Assembly: GCF_008360935.1 (NCBI RefSeq)
Contig: NZ_SRXO01000029.1
Span: 1 to 64,000 of the forward strand
Length of the DNA stretch: 64,000 bases
Source of the DNA: Siccirubricoccus phaeus
GTDB taxonomy: Bacteria; Pseudomonadota; Alphaproteobacteria; Acetobacterales; Acetobacteraceae
Direction: 5' to 3'
The stretch's first letter is position 1, and each line of letters starts with the position of its first letter. Made by a program: the position numbers and the translations under genes. The notes below the pieces were generated by a model. The model was not told the DNA's origin, made no database searches, and worked only from the letters and a program-made list of their open reading frames with translations. This document shows positions 53,693 through 62,578 of this stretch, one piece after another.

Positions 53693-54682
53693 CTACTCCG
53701 CCGTGGCGCCGCTTTCCGTCACCAGCGCCTGCCAGACCGGCATCTGCGATTTCCAGAAGGCGCCGAAGGCTTCCGGCGTCGTGTCCACCATCGGCTTGAT
53801 GGTCAGGCCGAGCATGCGGCGCGCCACCTCCTCCTGCCCCACCACCTGGCGGAGGGCGTCGTTCACCGTGGCCAGCGCCGCCGCCGGCGTGCCGGCGGGG
53901 GCGGCGACGCACCACCAGTTCAGCGCGTCGATCCCCTGGCCCGGCAGCAGCTCCGCCATGCCCGGCACCTGGGCCAGCTCCGGCACGTAGTCCAGCCGCT
54001 CGGCGCTGCCGACGGCGAGCGGGCGGAAGCGGCCTTCCCGGATATGCGGCAGCAGGGCCGGCATCACGTCGAACATCAGGTCGATGGTGCCGGCGACCAG
54101 GTCCGAGATGGCCGGGCCGCCGCCGCGATAGGGGATGTGGGTGATGTCCACGCCGGCGGCGCGCTTCACCTTCTCCATGTAGAGATGGCTGATGGTGCCG
54201 GTGCCGCTGCTGCCCATGCTGACCCGGCCGGGATTGGCCTTCGCATAGGCGATCAGCTCGGCGAAATTCTTCCAGGGGCGCTGGGCGTTACAGACCATGA
54301 GGATGGTGCCGATGCCGACGCGGGTGACGGGCGCCAGGTCGCGCTCCGCCTCGAAGGGCATGCGGGTGCCATAGAGGTACTTGTTGGCCGTCAGCACATT
54401 GGCGCTGGTGAAGAGCAGGGTATGGCCGTCCTTCTCCGCCTGCACCACGGCGAGGGCGCCGATATTGCCGCCGGCGCCCGGCCGGTTGTCCACCACGCAG
54501 GGCTGACCGAGCACGGGCGGCAGGCGTTCGGTGATCATCCGGGCCAGGATGTCGTTGGCGCCGCCCGGGGCGATGGGCACCACGAAGCGCACCGGCCGGG
54601 TGGGAAACCCCCAGGCGGCGATCGGCGCCAGGGCGGGCAGGGCAAGGCTGGCGCCCAGCAGGGCGCGGCGGCTGAGGGGCAT
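53693..54682 (-). CDS. Bug/TctC family solute-binding protein
   Basis: A 329-residue Bug receptor with a Tat-like signal (MPLSRRALLGASLALPALAP). Hallmarks: PVRFVVPIAPGGANDILAR (in part, about 31-49), VDNRPGAGGNIGA (about 64-76), SMGSSGTGTISHLYMEKVK and HIPYRGGGPAISDLVAG (in parts). The start at 54682 fits the signal peptide. It lies downstream of the DUF6134 gene (59-bp gap) and upstream of the creatininase gene on the same strand; joint expression is possible. Ligand unknown. Confidence 0.93.
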   Translation of the reverse strand: MPLSRRALLGASLALPALAPIAAWGFPTRPVRFVVPIAPGGANDILARMITERLPPVLGQPCVVDNRPGAGGNIGALAVVQAEKDGHTLLFTSANVLTANKYLYGTRMPFEAERDLAPVTRVGIGTILMVCNAQRPWKNFAELIAYAKANPGRVSMGSSGTGTISHLYMEKVKRAAGVDITHIPYRGGGPAISDLVAGTIDLMFDVMPALLPHIREGRFRPLAVGSAERLDYVPELAQVPGMAELLPGQGIDALNWWCVAAPAGTPAAALATVNDALRQVVGQEEVARRMLGLTIKPMVDTTPEAFGAFWKSQMPVWQALVTESGATAE

Positions 54683-54741
54683 TTTCGGTATCTCCGGCTC
54701 AGCCCGCCTCTGGCCCGGGGCGCGGCCCGGGTCAAGCGGGT

Positions 54742-55371
54742 TCAGGCGAGCCGCTCGTAGGTCACGGTGCTGCCATCCTCGGCCTTGTGGGTCCAGCCGA
54801 TCCAGGTGCCGTCCGGGCCGTAGCTCGCCTCGCTCTCCTCCTCCCCGCTGATCCGCCAGCGCACGCCGCCGCCCGGCAGCGCGGTGCGGCTGGCCTGCAA
54901 GCGCAGGGGCTTGCCCGTGTCGTTGGCGAAGAGCGGGCGGCCATCGAACCGGGCCGGATCCCACCAGGAAAGCGGCGCCGCCTCGGCCGGCAGGCGCTGC
55001 TGGCCCTCCGGACCCTGGACCAGCAGGGCGTTGCCCTCCGCCCGCGCCGTCATCTCCACCACATTGCCCTGGCGTTCGCGGCGGGAGGCGCAGAGGCGCA
55101 GCCTGCCGCCGGCCCAGATTTCCTCGAAGTGGTGATGGAAACGGAAGACGGTGATGCCGAGGAGCTTCACCTGGATCGCCACCTCGGTCCGTGCCGTCAG
55201 GGTGCCTGCCGTCTCGGCGAAGCTCACCTGGTGGGTGCCGATGGCGCTGCCTTCCCGCATGACGCGGAAGCGCAGCTCGGCGGGCAGGGCGTGGGCGCGG
55301 GCCGGCAGCAGCAGGGGGGTGGCGAGCAGCGCCCTGCGGCGTAGCCGTTTCGGCGCCCTTACCTCCGCCAT
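54742..55371 (-). CDS. DUF6134 family secreted protein
   Basis: A 209-residue protein with a signal peptide (about 12-29, ALLATPLLLPARAHA). The rest is a beta-rich domain: LRFRVMREGSAIGTHQVSF, LLGITVFRFHHHFEEIWAGGRLRLCAS (in parts) and PLSWWDPARFDGRPLFANDTGK, as in DUF6134 proteins with a fatty-acid-binding-like barrel. Function is not known; periplasmic or surface location is inferred. Start at 55371. It is upstream of the Bug receptor gene. Confidence 0.8.
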   Translation of the reverse strand: MAEVRAPKRLRRRALLATPLLLPARAHALPAELRFRVMREGSAIGTHQVSFAETAGTLTARTEVAIQVKLLGITVFRFHHHFEEIWAGGRLRLCASRRERQGNVVEMTARAEGNALLVQGPEGQQRLPAEAAPLSWWDPARFDGRPLFANDTGKPLRLQASRTALPGGGVRWRISGEEESEASYGPDGTWIGWTHKAEDGSTVTYERLA

Positions 55372-55419
55372 GCGGGTCCCTCCTGGCCTTGCCGGGGAAG
55401 CAATCCGGGAAATGCGGGG

Positions 55420-55605
55420 GCGGATCAAGGGGGGCTCCGCCCCTATGCCTCCTGCACCTCTCCCCGGACCCCGGTCTGAGTCGGCGGGTTCAACCGTCGG
55501 GTTTGGAAACTCACACCGGGGTCCGGGGACCGGTCCAGTCGCCGGCGGGAGTGCAGAGGGCGGCGCCCTCTGCTGGGGGTTCGGGGGTGAAGCCCCCGAG
55601 CAGGT
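55420..55605 (-). repeat. GC-rich 3' element (CCCCGGACCCCGG class), copy 6
   Basis: In minus orientation: GGGGGCTTCACCCCC, CAGAGGGCGCCGCCCTCTG, then CTGGACCGGTCCCCGGACCCCGG, GAGTTT, GGTTGAACCCGC and GGGGGGCTCCGCCCC-type hairpins. Unlike the other copies, its first half is translated as the tail of the helicase gene, whose TGA lies within GTGTGAGTTT. Confidence 0.62.
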
Positions 55606-57580
55606 CCGGCGGCCCCGGCGGCGGCGCGAGCCCGGCCAGGGGCCGCGCCCCGCAGGCCAGAAGGTGGGCCGCGATGGCGTCCATCTCCGCCGCCGGCCGC
55701 GTTCCGTCATGGAACGGGTCGCCGGCGGGGGAACCGGGCGGCACCCAGATGACCGTCTCGTACCGCGCCCGGGTCAGCAGCACCCGGTAGGTATTGCGGA
55801 TGAAGCGGCGCTCCGTGGCGTCCCGCACCACCTGCCAGGTCCGGCCGGCGAAGCGCCGTGCCAGCCACCCGCCGGGGCCGCGGATCAGGTCGCCGCCCCA
55901 GGCGAGGCCGACCAGATCCAGCTCCAGCCCCTGGCAGTCATATTCGGTGGCGAAGGTTTCCAGTGCCTCGCTGCCGCGGATATCCGGCCAGGGGTTGAGG
56001 AACCAGGCGGCGACCTCCGGTGCCTGCACGCCGAGCCCCTCCGCCCGCAGCCGCCTGGCCCCGGCGGAGGCGACCAGCCCCGCCCGGCGCAGCCCGCGCG
56101 CCAGGCGGCGCAGCCCGCTGCGCAGCGCGGCAAGGTCGCGCGTCAGGTAGAAGCCCGCCCCGGAAGCCGCCGCCTGCCGCGCCGCGGCGGTGTCATCCGC
56201 CAGCACGGCCTCCACCCAGGCGGCGCTGGCGGCGTCCCGCACCTGGCGCAGCGGCACGGTCAGGTCCAGCTCGGGGTCGAGGCGGAGCCAAGGCCCGGCG
56301 GCCAGGCGCTGCGCCGGCTCGGCCTCCGCCAGCACGCGCGGCGCGGCGAGGGCGCGCCAGCGCGGATCGGCGGCGATCACCGCGCCCCATTCGGCCAGGC
56401 CGGCCTCGCCGGTATTGATCTCCTGCCCCTGGCCGATCAGCGCCACGATCACCGCCCAATCGGCATGGCGGCCCATGATCTCCAGCGCATGCGCCGGCTC
56501 GCTGGCGGTGAGGCGGCTGGCGCGGCGTTGCGTGTCGCGGGTGGCCTGCCGCGCATCCCAGGCGCGCTGCGCCTCGTCGAAGACGATGACCTGCTCGGGC
56601 GGGGCGTGAAGCTTCACCGTCACATGCTCGTCCAGGAAGCGGTGGACGTTCTGCAGCACCCTGGCCGCCTTCGCCCGGGCCTGGGCGAGCGGCTTGCCGC
56701 CGGCCGGCGCGGCGTCGCGCGCCAGCGCCTCCCGCAGCACCGCCACCAGCGGGACGTTGCCGGTGAGGAAGGCGGCGCCATGCGCACGCAGCGCGCCGAA
56801 CACGATGTTGAGGCCGCACAGCGTCTTGCCGGCGCCGGGGATGCCGGTGACGAAGACGACCAGATGCTGCCCTTCCCGCCGCGCGCCCGCGATGGCGGCG
56901 GCGATCGCCGCGGTGGTGCGCGTCAGGTTCGGCGCATCGGCGCGGGCGGTGGCGAGGTCGGCGACGGAGTGGCGCCGGTAGAGCAGCGTCGCGGCTTCCA
57001 GCACATGCGGCACCGGGCGGTAGGGCGCCGCCTCCCAGGCCAGTGGGTCGAGCGGCGCGGCGGGCGGGCCGATCGCCGCCTGCACGGCGGCGATCAGGGC
57101 GCCGAGGCTGCGGCCATTCGCCGCCAGCACCGGCGCCACGCCATGCCAGAGCAGGGGCGGGGCGAAGACCGGCGCCGATGCCGCGGTGGCCAGCAGCACC
57201 GGCACCACCGGGTGGCGGCGGCTGCCGGCGTGGAAATCATGCAGGTCGAGGGCGTAATCCTCCGCCTGGCGCAAATCGCCGGCGTCGAAGCGGGTGGCGT
57301 GGTGCTTCACCTCGATGACCAGGATGGCGCGGTCGGTCAGCAGCACCAGGTCGGCGCGCTTCTCCAGCCGCAGCAGGTCGTATTCGAAGAGCAGGCGCCA
57401 ATCGGCAGGGGAGTCGGCCAGGGCCTCGGCGAGGATCAGCGCCGTGCCCTCCCAGGCATGGCGCTGGCTGAGCTCCAGCATGGGGAAGCGGCTGGCCTGG
57501 GCATAGGCGAGGCGGGCGGCGACCTCCGGCGGGGACAGGGCGCGGAATTCCGCGAGCGACAGGGACAGCCAGGCCCTCAT
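55511..57580 (-). CDS. Nuclease-helicase: PD-(D/E)XK-like domain fused to DUF2075 (Schlafen-type) helicase
   Basis: A 689-residue protein. Residues about 55-135 fit a PD-(D/E)XK nuclease: Glu66, Asp77 in ADLVLL, and Glu90-x-Lys92 in VIEVKHH. The helicase follows, with Walker A GIPGAGKT (246-253), Walker B VIVFDEAQ (331-338), and a late LLTRARYETVIWVP. This makes a DUF2075 enzyme acting on DNA or RNA. The last 35 residues (LLGGFTPEPPAEGAALC...) are translated repeat element, so the native stop was probably lost. The start overlaps the transporter stop (ATGA). Possible roles: defence or repair. Confidence 0.85.
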   Translation of the reverse strand: MRAWLSLSLAEFRALSPPEVAARLAYAQASRFPMLELSQRHAWEGTALILAEALADSPADWRLLFEYDLLRLEKRADLVLLTDRAILVIEVKHHATRFDAGDLRQAEDYALDLHDFHAGSRRHPVVPVLLATAASAPVFAPPLLWHGVAPVLAANGRSLGALIAAVQAAIGPPAAPLDPLAWEAAPYRPVPHVLEAATLLYRRHSVADLATARADAPNLTRTTAAIAAAIAGARREGQHLVVFVTGIPGAGKTLCGLNIVFGALRAHGAAFLTGNVPLVAVLREALARDAAPAGGKPLAQARAKAARVLQNVHRFLDEHVTVKLHAPPEQVIVFDEAQRAWDARQATRDTQRRASRLTASEPAHALEIMGRHADWAVIVALIGQGQEINTGEAGLAEWGAVIAADPRWRALAAPRVLAEAEPAQRLAAGPWLRLDPELDLTVPLRQVRDAASAAWVEAVLADDTAAARQAAASGAGFYLTRDLAALRSGLRRLARGLRRAGLVASAGARRLRAEGLGVQAPEVAAWFLNPWPDIRGSEALETFATEYDCQGLELDLVGLAWGGDLIRGPGGWLARRFAGRTWQVVRDATERRFIRNTYRVLLTRARYETVIWVPPGSPAGDPFHDGTRPAAEMDAIAAHLLACGARPLAGLAPPPGPPDLLGGFTPEPPAEGAALCTPAGDWTGPRTPV

Positions 57581-58461
57581 CCCCGCCCCCGGCCCCGCCA
57601 GGTGGCCAGCAGCAGGCTCGCCCCCATCAGCCCGAAGCCCAGGGCGTGGAAGGGCGTCGCCGCCTCCCCCAGCGCCAGCACCGCCGTCGCCGCCGCGGCG
57701 GCGGGCAGGAACATGGTGAACATCCCCGCCACCCCCGCCGGCACGCGGCGCAGCCCGGCATACCAGAGCAGCAGGCAGAGCACGCTGGCCGTCAGGCTGT
57801 GGAACACCAGCAGCCCGGCCAGGCGCGGCTCGCCCAGGGCGGCGACGGCGCCGATGCCCGGCAGGGCGAAGGGCAGCAGCACCAGGGCGCTCAGCGCCTG
57901 CATCCAGAAGCTGGCGGTCACGACGGGCAGGGCGGTGCCCAGCCGCTTGGCCAGCAGCACATAGGCGGCCTCCCCCAGCACCCCGCCGAAGACCAGCAGA
58001 TTCCCCAGCGCATGGCCGCCCCCCGTGCCGCCGGGGCCGCCCAGCCGCGCCAGGGTCATCAGCGCCATGCCGCCGGCGGCCAGCGCCACCGCCGCCCATT
58101 GCCGCGGACGCAGCCTCTCCCGCAGCCAGAGCGCGCTGCCCAGCGCCACCACCGCCGGCAGGGTGGCGAGCACCAGCCCGCCCTCCAGCGCCGAGGTCAG
58201 GCGCAGCCCGGCCAGCACTCCGGCATTGTAGAGCGCGGTGCCGAACACCGCCTGCAGCGCCAGATTGGCCAGCGCCCCGCGCCCCGGCCGCACCCGCCCC
58301 TCCCAGGCCCGGGCCAGCGGCCACAGCACGGCGCAGGCCAGCAGGCAGCGCAGGCAGGCGATCAGCGGGATGGGCAGCGCCTCCGCCAGCAGCTTGGCCA
58401 CGCCGACATTGGCGCCGACCAGGGCCATGGCCGTGGCGAGATAGGCATAGGCGAGGCTCAG
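57577..58461 (-). CDS. EamA/DMT family transporter
   Basis: A 294-residue transporter with ten hydrophobic segments in two EamA halves. The first is LAYAYLATAMALVGANVGVAKLL, the second half begins near GGHALGNLLVFGGVLGEAAYVLLAKRL. The likely start is CTG 58461: AGGAGG (58469-58474) stands 7 nt before it and the protein there begins just ahead of segment 1. ATG choices are poor: one upstream at 58533 adds a Cys/Arg-rich stretch, one downstream cuts segment 1. It exports or imports metabolites; substrate unknown. It is translationally coupled to the helicase. Confidence 0.88.
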   Translation of the reverse strand: MSLAYAYLATAMALVGANVGVAKLLAEALPIPLIACLRCLLACAVLWPLARAWEGRVRPGRGALANLALQAVFGTALYNAGVLAGLRLTSALEGGLVLATLPAVVALGSALWLRERLRPRQWAAVALAAGGMALMTLARLGGPGGTGGGHALGNLLVFGGVLGEAAYVLLAKRLGTALPVVTASFWMQALSALVLLPFALPGIGAVAALGEPRLAGLLVFHSLTASVLCLLLWYAGLRRVPAGVAGMFTMFLPAAAAATAVLALGEAATPFHALGFGLMGASLLLATWRGRGRG

Positions 58462-58574
58462 GCGGCATCCTCCTCGCCGCCGGCATAGCAGAAAGCTTGC
58501 GTCCTGCCGCCGGGCACCGCATTTCTTTCGCAAAACACGCCAGTCGCCAGCGCCCCTGCCGGAAGGGATAGCCC

Positions 58575-60155
58575 ATGCTGCGACGCCAATTCCTCACCGC
58601 CTCAGCCGCCGCCGCCTCCGCGCTGGCGGCCCCCGCCTTCGCCCAGCCCGCCGAGGCGAGGGTGCTGAAATTCGTCCCGCAGGCGGATCTGACCGTGCTC
58701 GACCCGGTCTTCACCACCGCCTATGTCACCCGCAACCACTCGCTGCTGATCTACGACCAGCTCTTCGGCGTGGACGCCAATCTCCGGCCGCAGCCGCAGA
58801 TGGTGGAAGCCTATGAGGAGGAGGGCCTCACCTGGCGCTTCCGGCTGCGCGAGGGGCTGAAATTCCACGATGGCGAGCCGGTCCGTGGCCGCGACTGCAT
58901 CGCCTCCATCCGGCGCTGGGCGCAGCGCGATACGCTGGGGCAGGTGCTGCTCTCCCGCACCGCGGAGATGTCGGCGCCCGACGACCGCAGCTTCGTCATC
59001 CGGCTGAACCAGCGCTTCGGCCCGATGCTGGAGACGCTGTCCAAGATCGGCCCTTCCGCGCTGTTCATCATGCCGGAGCGGATTGCTTCGACGGATGCGA
59101 ACACCATGCTGCGCGAGACCATCGGCAGCGGCCCCTTCCGCTTCAAGGCGGATGAGCGGGTGGTCGGCGCCCGCGTGGTCTATGAGCGCAACCCGGACTA
59201 CGTGCCGCGGCCGGGCGGCGAGACGAGCTGGGCGGCGGGGCCGAAGCAGGTGTTCTTCGACCGCGTGGAATGGACGGTGATGCCCGATCCCGGCACCTCC
59301 GCCGCGGCGATCCGCAATGGCGAGGTGGATTGGTGGGAGAACCCGCCGAACGATCTCGGCCCGGCGCTGCGGCGCTCCCGCGACGTGCTGCTGAAGCGGG
59401 CCTCGCCGCTCGGCACCATCGGCACCGGCGTGTTCAACCATCTGCACCCGCCCTTCGACAAGGCAGCGGTGCGGCGGGTGGTGCTGAAGGCGATGAGCCA
59501 GGCGGATTTCATGACCGCGGCGGCGGGCACCGACCCCTCGCTGTGGCGCGCGGATATGGGCGTGTTCACGCCCGGCACGCCGCTGGCCAACACCGCCGAT
59601 ATCGCGACCATCACCGGGCCGCGCGACCTGGAGGCGCTGAAGCGCGAGCTGGTGACGGCCGGCTACAAGGGCGAGACGGTGGTGCTGATGGCGCCCACCG
59701 ACCAGCCGGCGCTGGTGGCGATCGGCGAGGTGGGGCATGACCTGCTGAAGAAGCTGGGCATGAATGTGGACTACCGCGTCTCCGACTGGGGCACGCTGGT
59801 GCAGCGCCGGGCGAGCCGGGAGCCGCCGGAGAAGGGCGGCTGGAACATGTTCCACACCACCTGGAACGGGCTGGACGGGCTGAACCCCGGCAGCATGCAA
59901 TTCCTCCGCGCCAATGGCGAGCGCGCCTGGTTCGGCTGGCCGAACATCCCGGCGCTGGAGGAGAAAAGGCTGAGCTGGTTCGACGCGCCCTCCATCGAGG
60001 CGCAGAAGAGTATCGCCGAGGAGATCCAGCGCCTGGTGTTCCAGGAGGTGCCCTATTTGCCGACCGGGCAGTATTTCGGCTCCACCGCCTATCGCCGCAC
60101 GATCACCGAGCCGATTTCCGAAGTCTATGCCTTCTGGGGGGTGAAGCGGGCCTGA
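58575..60155 (+). CDS. Peptide-type ABC transporter substrate-binding protein
   Basis: A 526-residue SBP_bac_5 receptor. It has a Tat-like signal (MLRRQFLTASAAAASALAAPAFAQ in parts, RRQFLT). LTWRFRLREGLKFHDGEPVRGRDCIASIRRW (in parts, about 95-125) is the family signature. GSGPFRFKADERVVGARVVYERNPDY is the other typical block. Ligands are peptides, opines or glutathione; no permease is present. It ends with TGA that belongs to a worn TAGAGC element (TGAAGC). Confidence 0.93.
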   Translation: MLRRQFLTASAAAASALAAPAFAQPAEARVLKFVPQADLTVLDPVFTTAYVTRNHSLLIYDQLFGVDANLRPQPQMVEAYEEEGLTWRFRLREGLKFHDGEPVRGRDCIASIRRWAQRDTLGQVLLSRTAEMSAPDDRSFVIRLNQRFGPMLETLSKIGPSALFIMPERIASTDANTMLRETIGSGPFRFKADERVVGARVVYERNPDYVPRPGGETSWAAGPKQVFFDRVEWTVMPDPGTSAAAIRNGEVDWWENPPNDLGPALRRSRDVLLKRASPLGTIGTGVFNHLHPPFDKAAVRRVVLKAMSQADFMTAAAGTDPSLWRADMGVFTPGTPLANTADIATITGPRDLEALKRELVTAGYKGETVVLMAPTDQPALVAIGEVGHDLLKKLGMNVDYRVSDWGTLVQRRASREPPEKGGWNMFHTTWNGLDGLNPGSMQFLRANGERAWFGWPNIPALEEKRLSWFDAPSIEAQKSIAEEIQRLVFQEVPYLPTGQYFGSTAYRRTITEPISEVYAFWGVKRA

Positions 60156-60255
60156 AGCGGGATCGGTTGAGCTTCGCTCACCTGTCCCGCCCTGACTCCT
60201 TGTTGGGCCGCGAGATCGCGGTTCGGTCGATTGGACCTGAGCCGATCACGCTCCA
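60153..60255 (+). repeat. TAGAGC element, 105-bp class, copy 4 (worn, 103 bp)
   Basis: From TGAAGCGGGATCGG to CGATCACGCTCCA; inner arms GATCGGTTGAG / CTGAGCCGATC remain paired. It is the most diverged copy and is two bases shorter. Its first three bases are the stop codon of the upstream receptor gene. The rest of the gap to 60383 is GC-rich without recognised features. Confidence 0.8.
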
Positions 60256-60383
60256 GGGGCGGCAGGCCGGGCGGTGCGCCGGAGGAAGCTGGGCGGCAAT
60301 GGCGTGCGGCAGGGCCGCGTGCCGGGGCCGGCCGCGGCGGCGCTGCATGCCCGGCGCCGGAGGGCCGGCGAGGCGAAGCGCTC

Positions 60384-60974
60384 TCAGAAGGCCGCGTAGC
60401 TGCCGACCAGGTCGAGCCCGGCCGCTGCCGGGCCGAAGGCGGCAATATCGACCGTCTCGGACAGCGGCGCCGCGGCTTCGATGACGCCGAGCAGGTCGCA
60501 CCGGCCATCGCCCGCCGGCTGCACCAGGGCGCGGAGCTGGCGGGTTTCCGGCCGGGTTTCATAGGCGGTGCGCAGCCCGGCGGTGGCGGCCGTTGCCTGC
60601 GCCTCCGTCAGGCCGCGGAAGCGCAGCACCAGCAGGCGGGCGGCGGGGCCGGTGACGGCATCGCCGGGCCAGGCCTGCTCCCCGGCAAAGCGCTGCACCC
60701 GCGCGCGGGCGGTGACGCGCTTCGTCCAGGGGCTGGAATTGCCATGCGCCACGCGGAGATAGGCGGGCGAGTCCATCACCGAGGCGCTCTCCAGATCGTA
60801 CAGCGCGAGGTAGCGCGGCGTGCCGCCGCCGGCATGCATGTAGCGGAGCCCGGTGAGGAAGCCCGGCACGGCCAGGCGTTCCGGGATGTGCTCGGTATCG
60901 TACCAGGCGTTGAACTCCTCCTCGAAGGCCGGCGGCGGGTGCATGAAGACGAGGAGGAAGCCTTTCCTGGCCAT
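60384..60974 (-). CDS. Dimeric alpha-beta barrel protein (DUF4286-like)
   Basis: A 196-residue protein. FLLVFMHPPPAFEEEFNAWYDTEHIPERLAVPGF (in parts, about 6-39) is typical of DUF4286/dimeric ferredoxin-fold proteins in which W-Y-x3-H-x-P marks the barrel. A second, weaker half appears from about 110 (ARLLVLRFRGLTEAQ...). These barrels bind small molecules or act as EthD-like or monooxygenase-like enzymes. Start at 60974. It is divergent from the Gfo/Idh/MocA gene. Confidence 0.8.
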   Translation of the reverse strand: MARKGFLLVFMHPPPAFEEEFNAWYDTEHIPERLAVPGFLTGLRYMHAGGGTPRYLALYDLESASVMDSPAYLRVAHGNSSPWTKRVTARARVQRFAGEQAWPGDAVTGPAARLLVLRFRGLTEAQATAATAGLRTAYETRPETRQLRALVQPAGDGRCDLLGVIEAAAPLSETVDIAAFGPAAAGLDLVGSYAAF

Positions 60975-61095
60975 GGCGACGTTCCCTGTTTCCCCTGGGC
61001 CGAGCCTATACCGGGCCGGCCGGCACCGGCAGGTCCAACCCGCGAGGCCTCGACCCATGGTTTCCAAAGGCCTTTCGGCCTTGGCGGGGAGGGTT

Positions 61096-61120
61096 GCGGG
61101 AGGGGCAGAGCCCCTCCCGC
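61096..61120. terminator. Perfect 11-bp hairpin
   Basis: GCGGGAGGGGC (61096-61106) pairs with GCCCCTCCCGC (61110-61120) around AGA. It lies in the divergent upstream region of the DUF4286-like and oxidoreductase genes, so it may be an element remnant of the GC-rich family or a 5' structure, not a terminator of a known gene. Confidence 0.45.
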
Positions 61121-61188
61121 GCAGCGTCGGGCCTTTGCACGTGGCGCTGCCGTGGATATGCACCTCCGGTGCTTCGTGAGGTTCCCAC

Positions 61189-62151
61189 ATGCCGCCACCC
61201 ATCGCCCTCGGCCTCGTCGGTTTCGGCATCATGGGCGAGCGCCTGCTGCGGGCGGCCCTGGCCCATGCGGCGGAGAGCGTGACGCCGGTCGCGGTCTTCG
61301 ACCCCTCGCCGGAGGCGGCGGCGCGGCTGGCGGCGATCGCGCCGGGCGTGCGGGCGCTGGGCTCGGCCGAGGCGGTGATCGGGGCCTGCGACTGCCTCTA
61401 TGTGGCGACGCCGCCGGGGCTGCACATCCCGCTGGCGCAGGCGGCGCTGGCCGCCGGGCGGGCGGTATTCCTGGAAAAGCCGCTGGCGACCGATCTGGCC
61501 GAGGCGCGGGGCTTCGTCGCCGCGGCGGAGGCTTCGGGCGCGCGGGCGGCGGTGAATTTCCCCATGGCCTCCTCGCCCTCGGTGGCGCTGCTGGCGGCAT
61601 GGCAGAAGGCGCTGGTGCCGGAAGCGCTGGAGATCGAGGTGGCGTTCGCCACCTGGCCGCGCGGCTGGCAGCAGGGCGCCGCGGGCTGGCTGGCGCGCCG
61701 CGCCGAAGGCGGGTTCACGCGCGAGGTGGTCTCCCACTTCCTGTTCCTGACCCGACGGCGGCTGGGCACGCTGGCGCTGCAGGAGGCGCAGGTGACCTAC
61801 CCTGCCGGCGACGGCGCGGAGACGGCGCTGCGGGCGCGGCTCAGGGCGGGCGGCGTGCCGGTAACGCTGACGGGCGGCGTCGGCACCACGACGAAGGATG
61901 ACCACAATAGCTGGACGCTGAACGGCGCCATCCGGCTGCGGGACTGGTCCTTCGCGGAAAGGCTGGGCGCGGACGGCGCCTGGGCCGCGCCGCCGGATGC
62001 GATGCCGAACGAGAAGATGCGGCCGCTGGTGCTGCAGCAACAACTGGCGGGCGTCGCGGCGATGACGCGGGGCGAGGCGCATCATCTGGCGACGCTGCGC
62101 GAGGCGCTGGAGGTGCAGGAGATCGTGGAGGCCATGCTTGCGACCGCTTGA
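61189..62151 (+). CDS. Gfo/Idh/MocA family oxidoreductase
   Basis: A 320-residue NAD(P)-dependent dehydrogenase. ALGLVGFGIMGERLL (about 5-19) is the Rossmann turn. DCLYVATPPGLHIPLAQAAL (about 67-86) and AVFLEKPLATDLAEA (about 91-105) carry the family EKP motif with catalytic Lys. The C-terminal half has the usual alpha/beta fold, with FTREVVSHFLFLTRRRLG. Members act on sugars, inositols or related compounds. The thioesterase gene overlaps its end, implying a shared transcript and perhaps a shared degradative pathway. Confidence 0.92.
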   Translation: MPPPIALGLVGFGIMGERLLRAALAHAAESVTPVAVFDPSPEAAARLAAIAPGVRALGSAEAVIGACDCLYVATPPGLHIPLAQAALAAGRAVFLEKPLATDLAEARGFVAAAEASGARAAVNFPMASSPSVALLAAWQKALVPEALEIEVAFATWPRGWQQGAAGWLARRAEGGFTREVVSHFLFLTRRRLGTLALQEAQVTYPAGDGAETALRARLRAGGVPVTLTGGVGTTTKDDHNSWTLNGAIRLRDWSFAERLGADGAWAAPPDAMPNEKMRPLVLQQQLAGVAAMTRGEAHHLATLREALEVQEIVEAMLATA

Positions 62152-62572
62152 CGTGCCGGAAGGCTATGAACTCGCCCAGCATGGCGGACCCTATGCGCGG
62201 GAACTCGGACCGCTCTGGGTGAAGCGGGAGGAGGGGCGCGTCACCCTGGCGATGCGGGTGGAGGAACGGCACTGCAATTCGGCGAAGGCGGCGCATGGCG
62301 GGTGCATCGCCTCGCTGGCCGATCTCGGGCTGGTGCACACGGCCTCCGCGCTGCGGGCGCAGCAGGGGCTGCCGAGGCAGTTCCTGGTGACCGTCTCGCT
62401 GAACGTGGAGTTCCTGGCGCCGGCACCGGAAGGGAGCTGGCTGGAATTGGTGGGGGAGGCGTCGCGGATCGGGCGGACGCTGTGCTTCACCGATGGGGTG
62501 ATGTGGGCGGATGGGAAGAAGGTGGCGCGGTGCTCGGGGGTGTTTGCGCTGGGGGCGGCCCGGCCTGGCTGA
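62138..62572 (+). CDS. PaaI-like hotdog-fold thioesterase
   Basis: A 144-residue hotdog protein. HCNSAKAAHGGCIASLADLGL (in part, about 46-65) corresponds to the HGG active-site region with Asn and Asp nearby. QFLVTVSLNVEFLAPAPEGSWLELVGEASRIGRTLCF (in parts) forms the sheet. Such enzymes hydrolyse acyl-CoA. The start is TTG 62138, overlapping the oxidoreductase gene by 14 bases, or GTG 62153. A large nested hairpin starts 7 nt past the stop. Confidence 0.88.
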   Translation: MRPLDVPEGYELAQHGGPYARELGPLWVKREEGRVTLAMRVEERHCNSAKAAHGGCIASLADLGLVHTASALRAQQGLPRQFLVTVSLNVEFLAPAPEGSWLELVGEASRIGRTLCFTDGVMWADGKKVARCSGVFALGAARPG

Positions 62573-62578
62573 GCGGTC

